From NCBI RefSeq assembly GCF_009707865.1, contig NZ_WMBA01000056.1:1-54698 (forward strand): DNA of 54,698 nt, in the 5' to 3' direction. The stretch is from Amycolatopsis pithecellobii. GTDB taxonomy: Bacteria; Actinomycetota; Actinomycetes; Mycobacteriales; Pseudonocardiaceae. Below are positions 44,018 through 52,512 of this stretch, piece by piece. The position numbers and the translations under genes are program-made. The notes beneath the pieces are model-generated. The model searched no databases. It was given only the letters and a program-made list of their open reading frames with translations, and was not told where the DNA came from. Numbering within the stretch: the first letter of the stretch is position 1; every line of letters begins with the position of its first letter.

Positions 44018-44032
44018 CGAAAACCGTTTCCA
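44018..44032 (+). promoter_or_regulatory. Possible Zur-like box upstream of the metal importer
   Basis: CGAAAACCGTTTCCA resembles the actinobacterial Zur box TGAAAATCATTTTCA at 11 of 15 positions, with mostly transition differences, and lies 45 bp upstream of the solute-binding-protein gene. A shared AACCGTT half-site also resembles the LacI dyad, so assignment to Zur is uncertain. Confidence 0.35.
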
Positions 44033-44076
44033 ATAACTACTGACGGTGCCCCTACCTGCCACTTTCGGGAGTACAC

Positions 44077-45003
44077 GTGTTTCGTGACAGCCGTTCGCCA
44101 CGCCTGCTCGGCCTGGTTTCCGCCGCCTCCGCACTGGCATTCGTGCTCGCGGGATGTGGCGGGGGTAACACCGCCGGTGGCAGTGGCACCGGCGGGAAGC
44201 TCGATGTGGTCGCCTCGACCGACGTGTGGGGCAGCGTGCTCGCCGCGGTCGGCGGTGACCAGGTCCAGGTCACTTCGATCATCCACGACCCCGGCGCGGA
44301 CCCGCACTCCTACGAGACCACCCCGCAGGACGCGCTCGCCGCGCAGAAAGCCGCGCTGACCTTGGGTAACGGTGGCGGCTACGACGACTTCTTCACGAAG
44401 CTCGCCGACCAGGCGTCGAACGCGAAGAAGCTGGTGGCCTGTGATACTGCAGCCATCGGTTCCTCAGCTCGCTGTGACGAGAACGAGCACGTCTGGTACA
44501 GCTTCGCGACCGTCGAGAAGGTCGCCGACCAGGTCGCGACGGAGCTGGGCCGGCTGCGCCCCGCCAACGCGCAGACTTTCACTGCCAACGCCACCGCGTT
44601 CAAAGCCAAGGTCGCGGACCTGCAGACCAAGACCGAGCAGGCCGGTGCCGCGAAACCGGGCACGAAGGTCATCGCCACCGAACCGGTCGCGCACTATCTG
44701 CTGGAGACCGCGAAGGTCACCGACGCGACCCCACGGGAGTTCTCCGAGGCCGTCGAGGAGGAGAGCGATGTGCCGGCCGCGGCACTCGCCGAAGTGAACA
44801 GCCTGATCGAGGGCAAGCAGGTCACCGCCGTCGTGAACAATGCGCAGACGGTGACGCCCGTGACGCGGCAGGTGGTGGACAACGCCAAGAAGGCCGGCTT
44901 GCCGGTCGTGGACGTGACCGAGACGCTGCCCGCCGGAACCACGGACTACATTTCGTGGATGACCAGCGAAGTCAACGCTTTGTCGGGAGCACTGAACTCT
45001 TGA
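44077..45003 (+). CDS. Metal ABC transporter substrate-binding lipoprotein (Zn/Mn family)
   Basis: 308 residues. Signal peptide with lipobox LAGC (FVLAGCGGG), so it is anchored outside the membrane. ZnuA/TroA cluster-9 ligands: His in DPHSYE, His in ENEHVWYS, Glu/His in TEPVAHYL and an acidic residue in VDVTETLPAG. It lacks the long His-rich loop of many zinc-specific ZnuA proteins, so Zn versus Mn cannot be decided from sequence. GTG 44077 has GGGAG 5 nt upstream. First gene of a three-gene importer operon, overlapping the ATPase gene. Confidence 0.92.
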   Translation: MFRDSRSPRLLGLVSAASALAFVLAGCGGGNTAGGSGTGGKLDVVASTDVWGSVLAAVGGDQVQVTSIIHDPGADPHSYETTPQDALAAQKAALTLGNGGGYDDFFTKLADQASNAKKLVACDTAAIGSSARCDENEHVWYSFATVEKVADQVATELGRLRPANAQTFTANATAFKAKVADLQTKTEQAGAAKPGTKVIATEPVAHYLLETAKVTDATPREFSEAVEEESDVPAAALAEVNSLIEGKQVTAVVNNAQTVTPVTRQVVDNAKKAGLPVVDVTETLPAGTTDYISWMTSEVNALSGALNS

Positions 45004-45800
45004 GTCCCGCAGTCGAGATCTCCGGCGCGAGCCTGGCGTTCGCCGGGCGCACGTTGTGGTCCGGATTGGACCTGAACGTCGAGCCCGGTGAGTTCCTCGC
45101 GATCCTCGGCCCGAACGGGTCGGGAAAGACGAGCCTGCTGAAGGTGCTGCTGGGGTTGCAGCCGTTGTCGGCGGGCTCGTGGCGGATCGCCGGTGACCGG
45201 CCGGTCGGCTATGTGCCACAGCAGCGCGCGATGCACGAGGCGCTGACGTTGCGGGGAGTGGACCTTGTCGGGTTCGGTCTCGACGGGCACCGCTGGGGTC
45301 TTGGCCTGCGTGGGATGACGGCGCGGCGCCGCCGGGTCGCGGCCGCGATCGAGTCGGTCGGGGCACAGTCCTACGCGAAGTCGCCGGTCGGCCTGCTTTC
45401 CGGGGGTGAACAGCAGCGGCTGCGGGTCGCGCAGGCGCTCGTCGGTGACCCGGACGTGCTGCTGTGCGACGAGCCGTTGCTGTCGCTGGATCTCGGGCAC
45501 CAGCGTGCGGTGAGTGCGCTGATCGACAAGCGGCGCCGGGACGCGAATACCGCGGTGTTGTTCGTGACCCACGAGCTCAACCCGATCTTGTCCTATGTGG
45601 ACAGAGTGCTGTACTTGGTGGACGGCCGGTTCCGGATCGGCACGCCGGACGAGGTGATGAACTCGAAGACGCTTTCCGAGCTGTACCGGACGAAGGTCGA
45701 GGTGATCCGCGTCGGCGGGCAGATCCACGTGGCCGGCACCCAGAGCGCGGTGTGTGAGGAAGAACCACACCACCTCGGCACGGAAGAGCGGGTGTCCTGA
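45000..45800 (+). CDS. Metal ABC transporter ATP-binding protein
   Basis: 266 residues. Walker A GPNGSGKTS, Q-loop VPQQRA, signature LSGGEQQRL, Walker B VLLCDEPLLSLDL and H-loop FVTHELNPIL. The best start is TTG 45000, which overlaps the lipoprotein stop as TTGA and places the first strand (VEISGASLAFAG) correctly; the frame is open upstream but antisense-like. It energises import of Zn or Mn with the flanking permease. ZnuC-type by context. Confidence 0.94.
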   Translation: MSPAVEISGASLAFAGRTLWSGLDLNVEPGEFLAILGPNGSGKTSLLKVLLGLQPLSAGSWRIAGDRPVGYVPQQRAMHEALTLRGVDLVGFGLDGHRWGLGLRGMTARRRRVAAAIESVGAQSYAKSPVGLLSGGEQQRLRVAQALVGDPDVLLCDEPLLSLDLGHQRAVSALIDKRRRDANTAVLFVTHELNPILSYVDRVLYLVDGRFRIGTPDEVMNSKTLSELYRTKVEVIRVGGQIHVAGTQSAVCEEEPHHLGTEERVS

Positions 45801-46676
45801 GTGGACAAGCTGTTCGATTTCGGGTTGACCGGGCAGTTGCTCGCGCAGCCGTTCGTGCAGACGGCGCTGCTGGCCGCGGCGGTGCTCGGGCTGGTCGCCG
45901 GGGTGCTCGGTCCGCTGATCGTGACGCGGCGGATGTCGTTCGCGGTGCACGGCACGGCGGAACTCGCGTTCACCGGCGCGGCGGGGGCGCTGCTGCTGGG
46001 CATCGGCGTCGAATACGGCGCACTCATCGGCTCGGTGTTCGCGGCATTGTTGCTGGGACTGCTCGGTGCGCGGGAGTCCGATCGCGACTCGGTGATCGGC
46101 GTGATCCTCTCCTTCGGGCTCGGCGTCGGCGTGCTGTTGCTGACGTTCTATCCGGGACGTGCGTCGAACAAGTTCGGCATCCTCATCGGACAGATCGTTT
46201 CGATCGACACGACGAACGTCGTCGTGCTCATCATCGCGGCGGCCGTGGTGCTGCTGGTGCTCGCGGCGATCTACCGGCCGTTGCTGTTCGCGAGCGTGGA
46301 CCCGCATGTGGCCGCTGCCCGTGGGGTGCCGGCCCGGCTGCTCTCGCTGGTGTTCGCGGTACTCGTCGGTGTCGCGACGGCGCTCGGCGTGCAGATCGTC
46401 GGCTCACTGCTGGTGGTGGCGCTGATGGTGACACCTGCCGCCGCCGCGGTCCGGATCACCGCCAGCCCGTGGCGTGCGACGCTGCTGGCGGTGCTGTTCG
46501 CGGAGACCGCCGCGCTGGGCGGCATCATCCTGTCGCTCGCCCCCGGTGTCCCGGTAAGCGCTTTCGTCACGGCGATCTCGTTCCTCATCTACCTGGTGTG
46601 CCGGGCGATCGCGTACCGCCGTGGCCGCGCGAGCCGGGTCAACGTCCCCGATGTGGTGGCCGTGCCGTCCGTCTAG
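45801..46676 (+). CDS. Metal ABC transporter permease
   Basis: 291 residues, eight to nine membrane segments, ABC-3 family: VLGPLIVTRRMSFAVHGTAELAFTGAAGA (landmark), with the conserved RRMSF and H-G-xAEL region, and a late GVQIVGSLLVVALMVTPAAAA. GTG 45801 abuts the ATPase stop. Its TAG stop (46674-46676) overlaps the stop of the convergent DUF445 gene in the tetranucleotide CTAG at 46673-46676. Completes a ZnuABC-like importer. Confidence 0.94.
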   Translation: MDKLFDFGLTGQLLAQPFVQTALLAAAVLGLVAGVLGPLIVTRRMSFAVHGTAELAFTGAAGALLLGIGVEYGALIGSVFAALLLGLLGARESDRDSVIGVILSFGLGVGVLLLTFYPGRASNKFGILIGQIVSIDTTNVVVLIIAAAVVLLVLAAIYRPLLFASVDPHVAAARGVPARLLSLVFAVLVGVATALGVQIVGSLLVVALMVTPAAAAVRITASPWRATLLAVLFAETAALGGIILSLAPGVPVSAFVTAISFLIYLVCRAIAYRRGRASRVNVPDVVAVPSV

Positions 46677-47881
46677 TGCAGCATCAGCACGACCTGCAGC
46701 TCGCCGACGACGAAACCGATCACGCCGCCGACGACGATGAGCTTCCATTCCTCCTGGCGAAAGGCCGGGCGCAGCAGGCCTTCGTACTGCACCGGGGTCA
46801 GCGCGAGCATCCGCTGTTCCACCATGTGCGCCACGTCCATCGCCTCGGTGAGATAGCCCTCGGCGTGCTGGATGGTTTCCGGCAACCGCGCCAGCGCACG
46901 GTCCGCCGCGGCCTCCTTCAGTTCCTGGAGCCGCTGCGCGCCGATGGTCACCGACACCAACCGCCCGGCCTGTTCGTCCACCGCCTTCGCGACGGTTCGC
47001 CGCACCATCGCGACCAGCTGGTCGGCCCGCGGGCCACGCAGGACCGCGTTGAGCAGGTTCGGGGTGGTGAGCACTTCCTGTGCGATCACTTCGCCGTAGT
47101 CGCGCGCGACCTGGCGCTGGCGCCGGTGGAACTTCCCCTGCACGATCAGCCCCGGCAGCAGCCGAATCGGCCGGCGGGGACGGAAAATCAGTTTGATGGC
47201 GAGCCAGTCGGTGAACAGCCCGATGCACCCGCCGAAGACCGGCAGCACCCACGGATTCTTCGTGAGCGCCCAGGTGACCGCCTGCACGAGACCGAGTGCG
47301 AACCCGAAATAGATCCCACAGCGGGCGATGAACGCCATTTCCGGCCGGGCCGTCTCGCGGATGAGCCGGACCAGCAATGCTTTGTCCCGCGTGAGCAGCT
47401 GCACGGTCATGTGCTTGACGTCGAGAACCTCGTCGAGGTTGTCCCGCAGATCGGCCAGCAGCTCCCGTACGAATCGCGGTGAGCCGGCCTGGACCTGTTT
47501 GACGATCAGTTCCCGTGCCATCGAGGGAAGCGCTTCCCACAGCCGTGGCTGGTACTCGGCGAGAACATCCCTGGTGATGTCGTCGACCGCGCGCAGCAGC
47601 GGCTGCTCCATCGTGGCCGTCAGCCGTGCCGGGTCGATCCTGGCGAAGATCTCCTTGAGGTCCAACAGGTTCGAGGTCAGCAGGTCGGTGGCGATCGCCG
47701 CCATCCGGCCGCCGTGTTTCGGCACCACACCCTGCCAGCCGAGCAGCGGCGGAATGCCGCGGAACTCCAGCGGGCGGAACATCATTTCGATCGCGACACG
47801 TTTGGTGACGTAGCCGATCAGCGCGGCGATGAACGGGATCGCGGTGTAGAGCGGCCAGTGTGCGGCGAAATCCTGTGCCAC
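46673..47881 (-). CDS. DUF445 membrane protein
   Basis: 402 residues. An N-terminal membrane helix with PFIAALIGYVTKRVAIEMMFRPLEF (landmark, the DUF445 hallmark of N/T-K-x-A-I-x-M-x-F-x-P), a long helical middle, a second copy of the motif GLFTDWLAIKLIFRPRRP, and a C-terminal membrane segment near GVIGFVVGELQVVLMLH. The twin motif is characteristic of the family. Function unknown. The GTG start has GGGAGG about 9 nt upstream. It shares its stop region (CTAG) with the metal permease gene. Confidence 0.87.
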   Translation of the reverse strand: MAQDFAAHWPLYTAIPFIAALIGYVTKRVAIEMMFRPLEFRGIPPLLGWQGVVPKHGGRMAAIATDLLTSNLLDLKEIFARIDPARLTATMEQPLLRAVDDITRDVLAEYQPRLWEALPSMARELIVKQVQAGSPRFVRELLADLRDNLDEVLDVKHMTVQLLTRDKALLVRLIRETARPEMAFIARCGIYFGFALGLVQAVTWALTKNPWVLPVFGGCIGLFTDWLAIKLIFRPRRPIRLLPGLIVQGKFHRRQRQVARDYGEVIAQEVLTTPNLLNAVLRGPRADQLVAMVRRTVAKAVDEQAGRLVSVTIGAQRLQELKEAAADRALARLPETIQHAEGYLTEAMDVAHMVEQRMLALTPVQYEGLLRPAFRQEEWKLIVVGGVIGFVVGELQVVLMLH

Positions 47882-48066
47882 CCCCGGGCCTCCCTCCCTC
47901 GGTTACCGGAAGGGTAGTAGAGCTGTGAACATGCGGCTCACCAGCCATGACCAAGTTGGACAGTCCTGCGGCGCAGGTCGGCGGCATGTGAACCCGCGAT
48001 GGACCGAGAGTAAAGCGTTCCAATGGCGGTATGGAATCCGAACTGCGGACCTACTAAGGTCGCCGC

Positions 48067-49107
48067 ATGCCCCCAGCGCAGTCCCCAATCCAGTCAACTG
48101 AACCATCTCTCGGTGCCCCGCATTTCCCGCTGGTCTTCCGCGGCTATGACCGGGTGCCCGTCGACGAGCGGCTGAACCAGGTCGCGGCGGAACTCAAGGA
48201 GCTCTCGCAAGCCCGTGACGAGGCGATGTCCTCGGTCGCGGAGCTGACGAAGGCGCTGAGCTACGCGCAGCAGGAGCTCGCCGAGACCAAGACCGCCCTT
48301 TCGCGGATGGCCAGCGACCCCAACAGCGCGGCCACCATGACCGAGCGCGTGCGCTCGATGATGCAACTGGCCGAAGAGGAAATCGCGGAGCTGCGGCAGC
48401 AAGCCGACGAGCAGGCCGCCCAGATCCGCGCGGAGGCCGAGAAGTACGACCTCGACACCCGCAAGGCCACCGACAAGTGGGTTTCCGAGCGTGAGGCCGA
48501 CATCGCCGAGCGGCGCAACGAGCTCGAGGCCGAGTACCAGGCGCTGACCGCCCGCCTCAAGGACGAGCACGACGAGCTGATGAACACCGCTCGCGGCCAG
48601 ATCGAGCGGCTCAACGCCGAGGCCGAGGCCGAGCGCGCCCGCCTCGACGAGGAGTCGAACCAGCGCCGGGCTGAGGCCGAGAAGAAGGCCGACGACGAGC
48701 TGGCCGTCAAGATCTCCGAAGCCGAGGAAGCGCTGGCCACCAAGGTTTCGACCACCGAGAAAGCGCTTGCGGAAAAGGTCTCGACCACCGAGGGGGCACT
48801 GGCCACCAAGGTCAGGGAGACCGAGGACTCGCTGGCCACCAAGGTGCGCGAGACGGAGGACTCGCTGGCGCGCAAGGTGTCCGAGACGGAGAACCGGCTT
48901 TCCCGGCAGACGCTGGAGGCCGAGGAGCGGGCAGCCGTGCTCGTGTCCGACGCCGAGCGTCAGCTGGCCGAGGCCGAGGAGAATCGCACGCAGGCCTTCG
49001 CCTTCAAGAAAGAAGTCACCGAACGGCTCACCGCGACGCATTCCGCACTGCAGGAAGCGCTTACCCAGCTCATTCCCGCGGAGGAATCCGGCAAGGTTCC
49101 CGCGTAA
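48067..49107 (+). CDS. DivIVA-like coiled-coil protein with hendecad repeats
   Basis: 346 residues. The N-terminus FPLVFRGYDRVPVDERLNQV resembles the DivIVA membrane-targeting head. The rest is almost uninterrupted coiled coil, very rich in Glu, Ala and Lys. From about residue 210 to 297 it is built of eight 11-residue units with the pattern xxLAxKVSxTE, visible in DNA as 33-bp repeats. Such proteins act as cytoskeletal scaffolds for polar growth in actinomycetes (compare Scy/FilP), but this one is shorter and the role is inferred. TAAGGT lies 6 nt before the ATG, indicating a leaderless start. A terminator follows. Confidence 0.8.
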   Translation: MPPAQSPIQSTEPSLGAPHFPLVFRGYDRVPVDERLNQVAAELKELSQARDEAMSSVAELTKALSYAQQELAETKTALSRMASDPNSAATMTERVRSMMQLAEEEIAELRQQADEQAAQIRAEAEKYDLDTRKATDKWVSEREADIAERRNELEAEYQALTARLKDEHDELMNTARGQIERLNAEAEAERARLDEESNQRRAEAEKKADDELAVKISEAEEALATKVSTTEKALAEKVSTTEGALATKVRETEDSLATKVRETEDSLARKVSETENRLSRQTLEAEERAAVLVSDAERQLAEAEENRTQAFAFKKEVTERLTATHSALQEALTQLIPAEESGKVPA

Positions 49108-49121
49108 TTTCCCTATCCGCA

Positions 49122-49156
49122 GCCGCCTTTTCGTCCTGGACGAGAAGGCGGCTTTT
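49122..49156 (+). terminator. Terminator after the coiled-coil gene
   Basis: Stem GCCGCCTT-T-TCG / CGA-G-AAGGCGGC with short loop, followed by TTTT (49153-49156). It starts 15 bp after the stop codon. Confidence 0.88.
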
Positions 49157-49274
49157 CGTTGCCCAGAAAGTGACCTCGAGCTGGGTTTTGTCTCTTATTA
49201 ACGAAGTGACTGCTCTTATCGAATGAAACTTACCTGTAACAATACCGCTGTTTCCTAGCCGTGTGAACTTCGCC

Positions 49275-49646
49275 ATGATGGCGCGCTGTGAATGCGTTGC
49301 CGGGCCGTTTGTTACCAATCCGACGGATCGGCTGCTCGGCGCGTTGAAGGCGGCGAAGGTCGCGCCGGTCCCGCGTCGTTGCTCTCGTGGGTGCTGACCG
49401 CCGCCATCATGGCCACCCTCGGTGTTCGGGGCCGCCCGCGTGACGACGAAGCCCGCGGACCGGCTGCCGCTGGACTGGAAGGCGGTGCTGTGGATCCCGC
49501 CGTGGCTCGTCGGGCAGGTGATCATCGGCTGGCTGGGCCGCTACGGCGAGAGCGGGAACCTCAAGGTGCTGCCGGAGTGGATTCGCCTGAGCTCTGCCCC
49601 CGGCGTCCATTTCGGACGGACGCCGGGGACGCTCAGACCCGATTGA
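49275..49646 (+). pseudogene. Frame-disrupted permease remnant (APC-like C-terminus)
   Basis: This 525-bp gap between genes holds no intact gene. Frame 1 from ATG 49275 gives FVTNPTDRLLGALKAAK and stops at 49395-49397. The next frame supplies a membrane-like SLLSWVLTAAIMATLG (about 49371-49420). The first frame then resumes with ADRLPLDWKAVLWIPPWLVG and a second membrane-like stretch to EWIRL. Splicing these pieces gives a plausible end of an amino-acid-permease-like protein with two compensating frameshifts. A terminator hairpin (49598-49628) lies inside the last reading frame, so the original stop was probably near 49590. Bases 49157-49274 show nothing I can assign. Confidence 0.4.
49598..49628 (+). 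terminator. Terminator at the end of the permease remnant
   Basis: Perfect 11-bp stem CCCCGGCGTCC / GGACGCCGGGG with a 9-nt loop, just before the stop of the convergent DUF1801 gene (49633). It can serve either strand. Confidence 0.75.
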
Positions 49647-49974
49647 GCGCGCTCGCCTCGCGCACCAGCTCGACAAAGCCGCCGTCGTCGAGTTCGTCAC
49701 CGTTGTGGATGTCGATGGCCCGCCGCGTCCCGGCGCCGAGGCTCGCGTTGAACAGCCCGCCCGGGTCGGCAAGCGAGGCCCCCTTGGCGAAGGTGATCTT
49801 CACCTTGTCCTTGTAGGTCTCCACCGTGCAAATCAGACCCGAATACGAGAAAGTGGGCACCCCATCCGGATTGGACGGCTTGCGCCACTTCGCCTCCTCG
49901 ACCACCTCAGGCTCGGCCTCCACAATGAGCGCCCGCACACGATCGACGATCTCGGTTCTCCAGTCACCGGTCAT
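49633..49974 (-). CDS. DUF1801 domain protein
   Basis: 113 residues, YdhG/DUF1801 fold. Landmarks: EIVDRVRALIVEAEPEVVEEAKWRKPS (with the conserved E-W-K/R-P start of the fold), PTFSYSGLICTVETYKDKVKITFAKGASL and RRAIDIHNGDELD. The family is small, cytosolic and uncharacterised; some members bind iron or act in frataxin-like folds. ATG 49974. Convergent to the permease remnant, with which its frame overlaps slightly. Confidence 0.85.
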   Translation of the reverse strand: MTGDWRTEIVDRVRALIVEAEPEVVEEAKWRKPSNPDGVPTFSYSGLICTVETYKDKVKITFAKGASLADPGGLFNASLGAGTRRAIDIHNGDELDDGGFVELVREASALNRV

Positions 49975-50035
49975 GGGACAAACCTTATATACATCCCGTC
50001 ATCCCGCCAGCGAAGTGAACACCGTTCCGCTGGAA

Positions 50036-51469
50036 CTAGAACTGGTAATACAGGAACGGGCTGAACGTGCCGTTCGCCACGAGGATCGCCGCGTAGGCGA
50101 GGCCCGCCGTCATCACGCCGATCCGCAGGCTCGTGGCCGGTTTGCTGCGGGACGACTCCAGCAGCGGTCCGGTCACCGGATGTGCGGGCAGGACGACCAC
50201 GAGCAACGCCAGCAGCAGCACCACCAGCCGCTGGTTGGTCAGCGCCGAGGACACCACGTCGGTCAGGCCGGTGAAGTCCGGCAGGAACATGTGCCCGATC
50301 ATGGTCAGCGCGCCGGTGAGATCGGCGGAGCGGAACAGCACCCAGCCGAACACGACGAGCACGAGTGTGAGCACCCGGCGGCCGATCCGCGGCCACAGCG
50401 CCGCCGGTGTGGTGTCCCAGCCGAAGGCGCGCTCGATGATCAGCAGCGCCCCGTGGTAGCAACCCCACACCAAGAACGTCCAGTTCGCCCCGTGCCAGAG
50501 TCCGGTCAGTACGAACACGACGCACAAGTTCCGGTACGTCTTCGCCGCGCCGTGCCGGTTGCCGCCGAGGGGAATGTAGAGGTAGTCGCGGAACCACCGG
50601 GACAACGACATGTGCCAGCGCCGCCAGAACTCCGTCACCGTCACCGACGAATACGGCCGCGCGAAGTTCTCCGGCAACCGGAAACCGAGCATTCGGCCCA
50701 ACCCGATCGCCATATCGGAATAACCCGAGAAATCGAAGAACAACTGCAAGGTGTACCCGACCGCACCGAGCCACGCGACACCGAACGTCATGTCCTGCGG
50801 CGGTGTGCGGAAACATGCCTCGACCATCGGGCTGAGCGAGTCGGCGATGATGGTTTTCTTGCACAGCCCCAAAGCGAACCGCGGGAAGCCCGCCGCGATG
50901 TCGTCCAGCCGGTGTGAGCGCACCTGCGGCAACTGGTCCGCGATCTCCCGGTACCGCACGATCGGCCCGGCAACCAGCTGCGGGAACATCGCGATGTAGG
51001 TCACGAACGAAACCGGGTTCCGCAGCGCCCGCCGCTCTCCGCGATAGATATCGACCACGTACGAGATGTGGTGGAACGTGAAGAACGATATCCCGATCGG
51101 CAACGCCAGATGCACGATCGGGAAGTCCCCGCCGAAAACCCGCGCCAGGTAGTCGAACTGCTGCGTCGCGAACCCGGCGTACTTCCAGATGACCAGTACC
51201 GCGACGTCGAAACAGATCACGCCGACGAGCAAGCGTCTTCGCCGCGCGGACGGCTGCCCCCACTCGTCGGGTTCGAGCGCGGTGCCGACCAGGAAGTTGA
51301 CCACCATGCATGCCAGTAGCAGCAACAAGAACGCGCCCGCGCCGCTGGCGTAGAAGATCAGGCTCGCCACCGCGATGATCCCGTTCCGCCACGTCCGCGG
51401 CAGCACCAGCACGGCGACGAGCAACGCCGGCATGAAGTACCACAGGAACAGCGGCGAGACGAACGACAT
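50036..51469 (-). CDS. MBOAT-family membrane-bound O-acyltransferase (AlgI-like)
   Basis: 477 residues, about eleven membrane segments. MBOAT/AlgI signatures: FFTFHHISYVVDIYRGE, FPQLVAGPIVRY, LFFDFSGYSDMAIGLGRMLGF, EFWRRWHMSLSRWFRDYLYIPLGG and the catalytic His in LTGLWHGANWTFLVWG (landmarks). AlgI-type enzymes pass acetyl groups across the membrane to extracytoplasmic polymers, usually with an SGNH/AlgJ partner. None is adjacent, so the acceptor is unknown. ATG 51469; the last strand ends FSPFLYYQF. Confidence 0.92.
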   Translation of the reverse strand: MSFVSPLFLWYFMPALLVAVLVLPRTWRNGIIAVASLIFYASGAGAFLLLLLACMVVNFLVGTALEPDEWGQPSARRRRLLVGVICFDVAVLVIWKYAGFATQQFDYLARVFGGDFPIVHLALPIGISFFTFHHISYVVDIYRGERRALRNPVSFVTYIAMFPQLVAGPIVRYREIADQLPQVRSHRLDDIAAGFPRFALGLCKKTIIADSLSPMVEACFRTPPQDMTFGVAWLGAVGYTLQLFFDFSGYSDMAIGLGRMLGFRLPENFARPYSSVTVTEFWRRWHMSLSRWFRDYLYIPLGGNRHGAAKTYRNLCVVFVLTGLWHGANWTFLVWGCYHGALLIIERAFGWDTTPAALWPRIGRRVLTLVLVVFGWVLFRSADLTGALTMIGHMFLPDFTGLTDVVSSALTNQRLVVLLLALLVVVLPAHPVTGPLLESSRSKPATSLRIGVMTAGLAYAAILVANGTFSPFLYYQF

Positions 51470-51550
51470 CGGTGCGCGGGCCCCCCATCAGGATCAGCCT
51501 GCTGACCTTAACCGACCGTCAGCCGGGCCCGCGGGAGAAGTGACGCGCCG

Positions 51551-52507
51551 CTACACGCGGCCCGCGATCCGCCGCCGCCGCGCCACTTCCGCCAGCAACA
51601 CCCCCGCTGCCACCGACGCGTTCAGCGACTCGACACCGGCGGCCATCGGGATCGACACCGTCACGTCGCACGTCTCCCGCACGAGCCGCGAAATACCGCG
51701 CCCTTCCGAGCCCAGCACGATGACCAGCGGGTCGGCGGCCAGGTCCAGCCCGTCGATGTCGACGGTGCCGTCGGCGTCCAGACCCGCGATCATCAGTCCC
51801 TCGTTCGCCCAGGCCTTCAACTGCCGGGTGAGGTTCGTGGCCACCCCGATCGGCATCCGCGCCGCCGTTCCCGCGCTCGTCCGCCACGCGACGGCCGTCA
51901 TGCCCGCGCTGCGCCGCCCTGGCAGCAGCACGCCGTGCGCACCGAACGCGGCGGCCGAGCGCACCACAGCGCCAAGATTCCGCGGGTCGGTGACCCCGTC
52001 GAGCGCGACCAGCAGCGGTGGCTCACCGGAGTTACGCGCGGCGGCGAGCAGGTCGTCGGGGTGGACATACTCGAACGGCGGGACCTGCAGGCCCAAGCCC
52101 TGGTGCACCGCCCGGTTGGTCTTGCGGTCCAGCTCGTCGCGGGGCACCTCGAGCACCGAAATACCCTTGGTCGCGGCCAGTTGTACGGCCTCGTTGACCC
52201 GGTCGTCGGCGTCGATGTTCAACGCCACGTACAGGGTTGTGCCCGGCACGCCCGCGCGCAGCGCCTCGACCACGGGGTTGCGCCCGGCGATGATCTCCGG
52301 GCCCTCGGCCCTCTTTTCCCGCGCCCGCTCGGCCTTCGCCGCCGCCGTCGCGCGCCGTTGCGCCGGATGACCCGGCCGCATCTCCGCGCGCGGCGTCGGG
52401 CCCTTGCCCTCCAGTGACTTGCGGCGCTGCCCGCCCGTGCCCTTGACGGCACCCTTCTTGGTACCGGGATTGCGCATCGCACCCCGGCGCTTCGAGTTCC
52501 CTGGCAT
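51551..52507 (-). CDS. rlmB: 23S rRNA (guanosine-2'-O)-methyltransferase RlmB-like (SpoU/TrmH family)
   Basis: 318 residues. An 70-residue basic, disordered N-terminal extension precedes the substrate-binding domain ([16 protein letters not shown]). The SPOUT catalytic domain follows with motif 1 [16 protein letters not shown], motif 2 [12 protein letters not shown] and motif 3 [19 protein letters not shown]. It is 5 bp downstream of cysS on the same strand, the conserved cysS-rlmB pair of actinobacteria (Rv3580c-Rv3579c). Exact target nucleotide inferred from the family. Confidence 0.93.
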   Translation of the reverse strand: MPGNSKRRGAMRNPGTKKGAVKGTGGQRRKSLEGKGPTPRAEMRPGHPAQRRATAAAKAERAREKRAEGPEIIAGRNPVVEALRAGVPGTTLYVALNIDADDRVNEAVQLAATKGISVLEVPRDELDRKTNRAVHQGLGLQVPPFEYVHPDDLLAAARNSGEPPLLVALDGVTDPRNLGAVVRSAAAFGAHGVLLPGRRSAGMTAVAWRTSAGTAARMPIGVATNLTRQLKAWANEGLMIAGLDADGTVDIDGLDLAADPLVIVLGSEGRGISRLVRETCDVTVSIPMAAGVESLNASVAAGVLLAEVARRRRIAGRV

Positions 52508-52512
52508 TTTTC

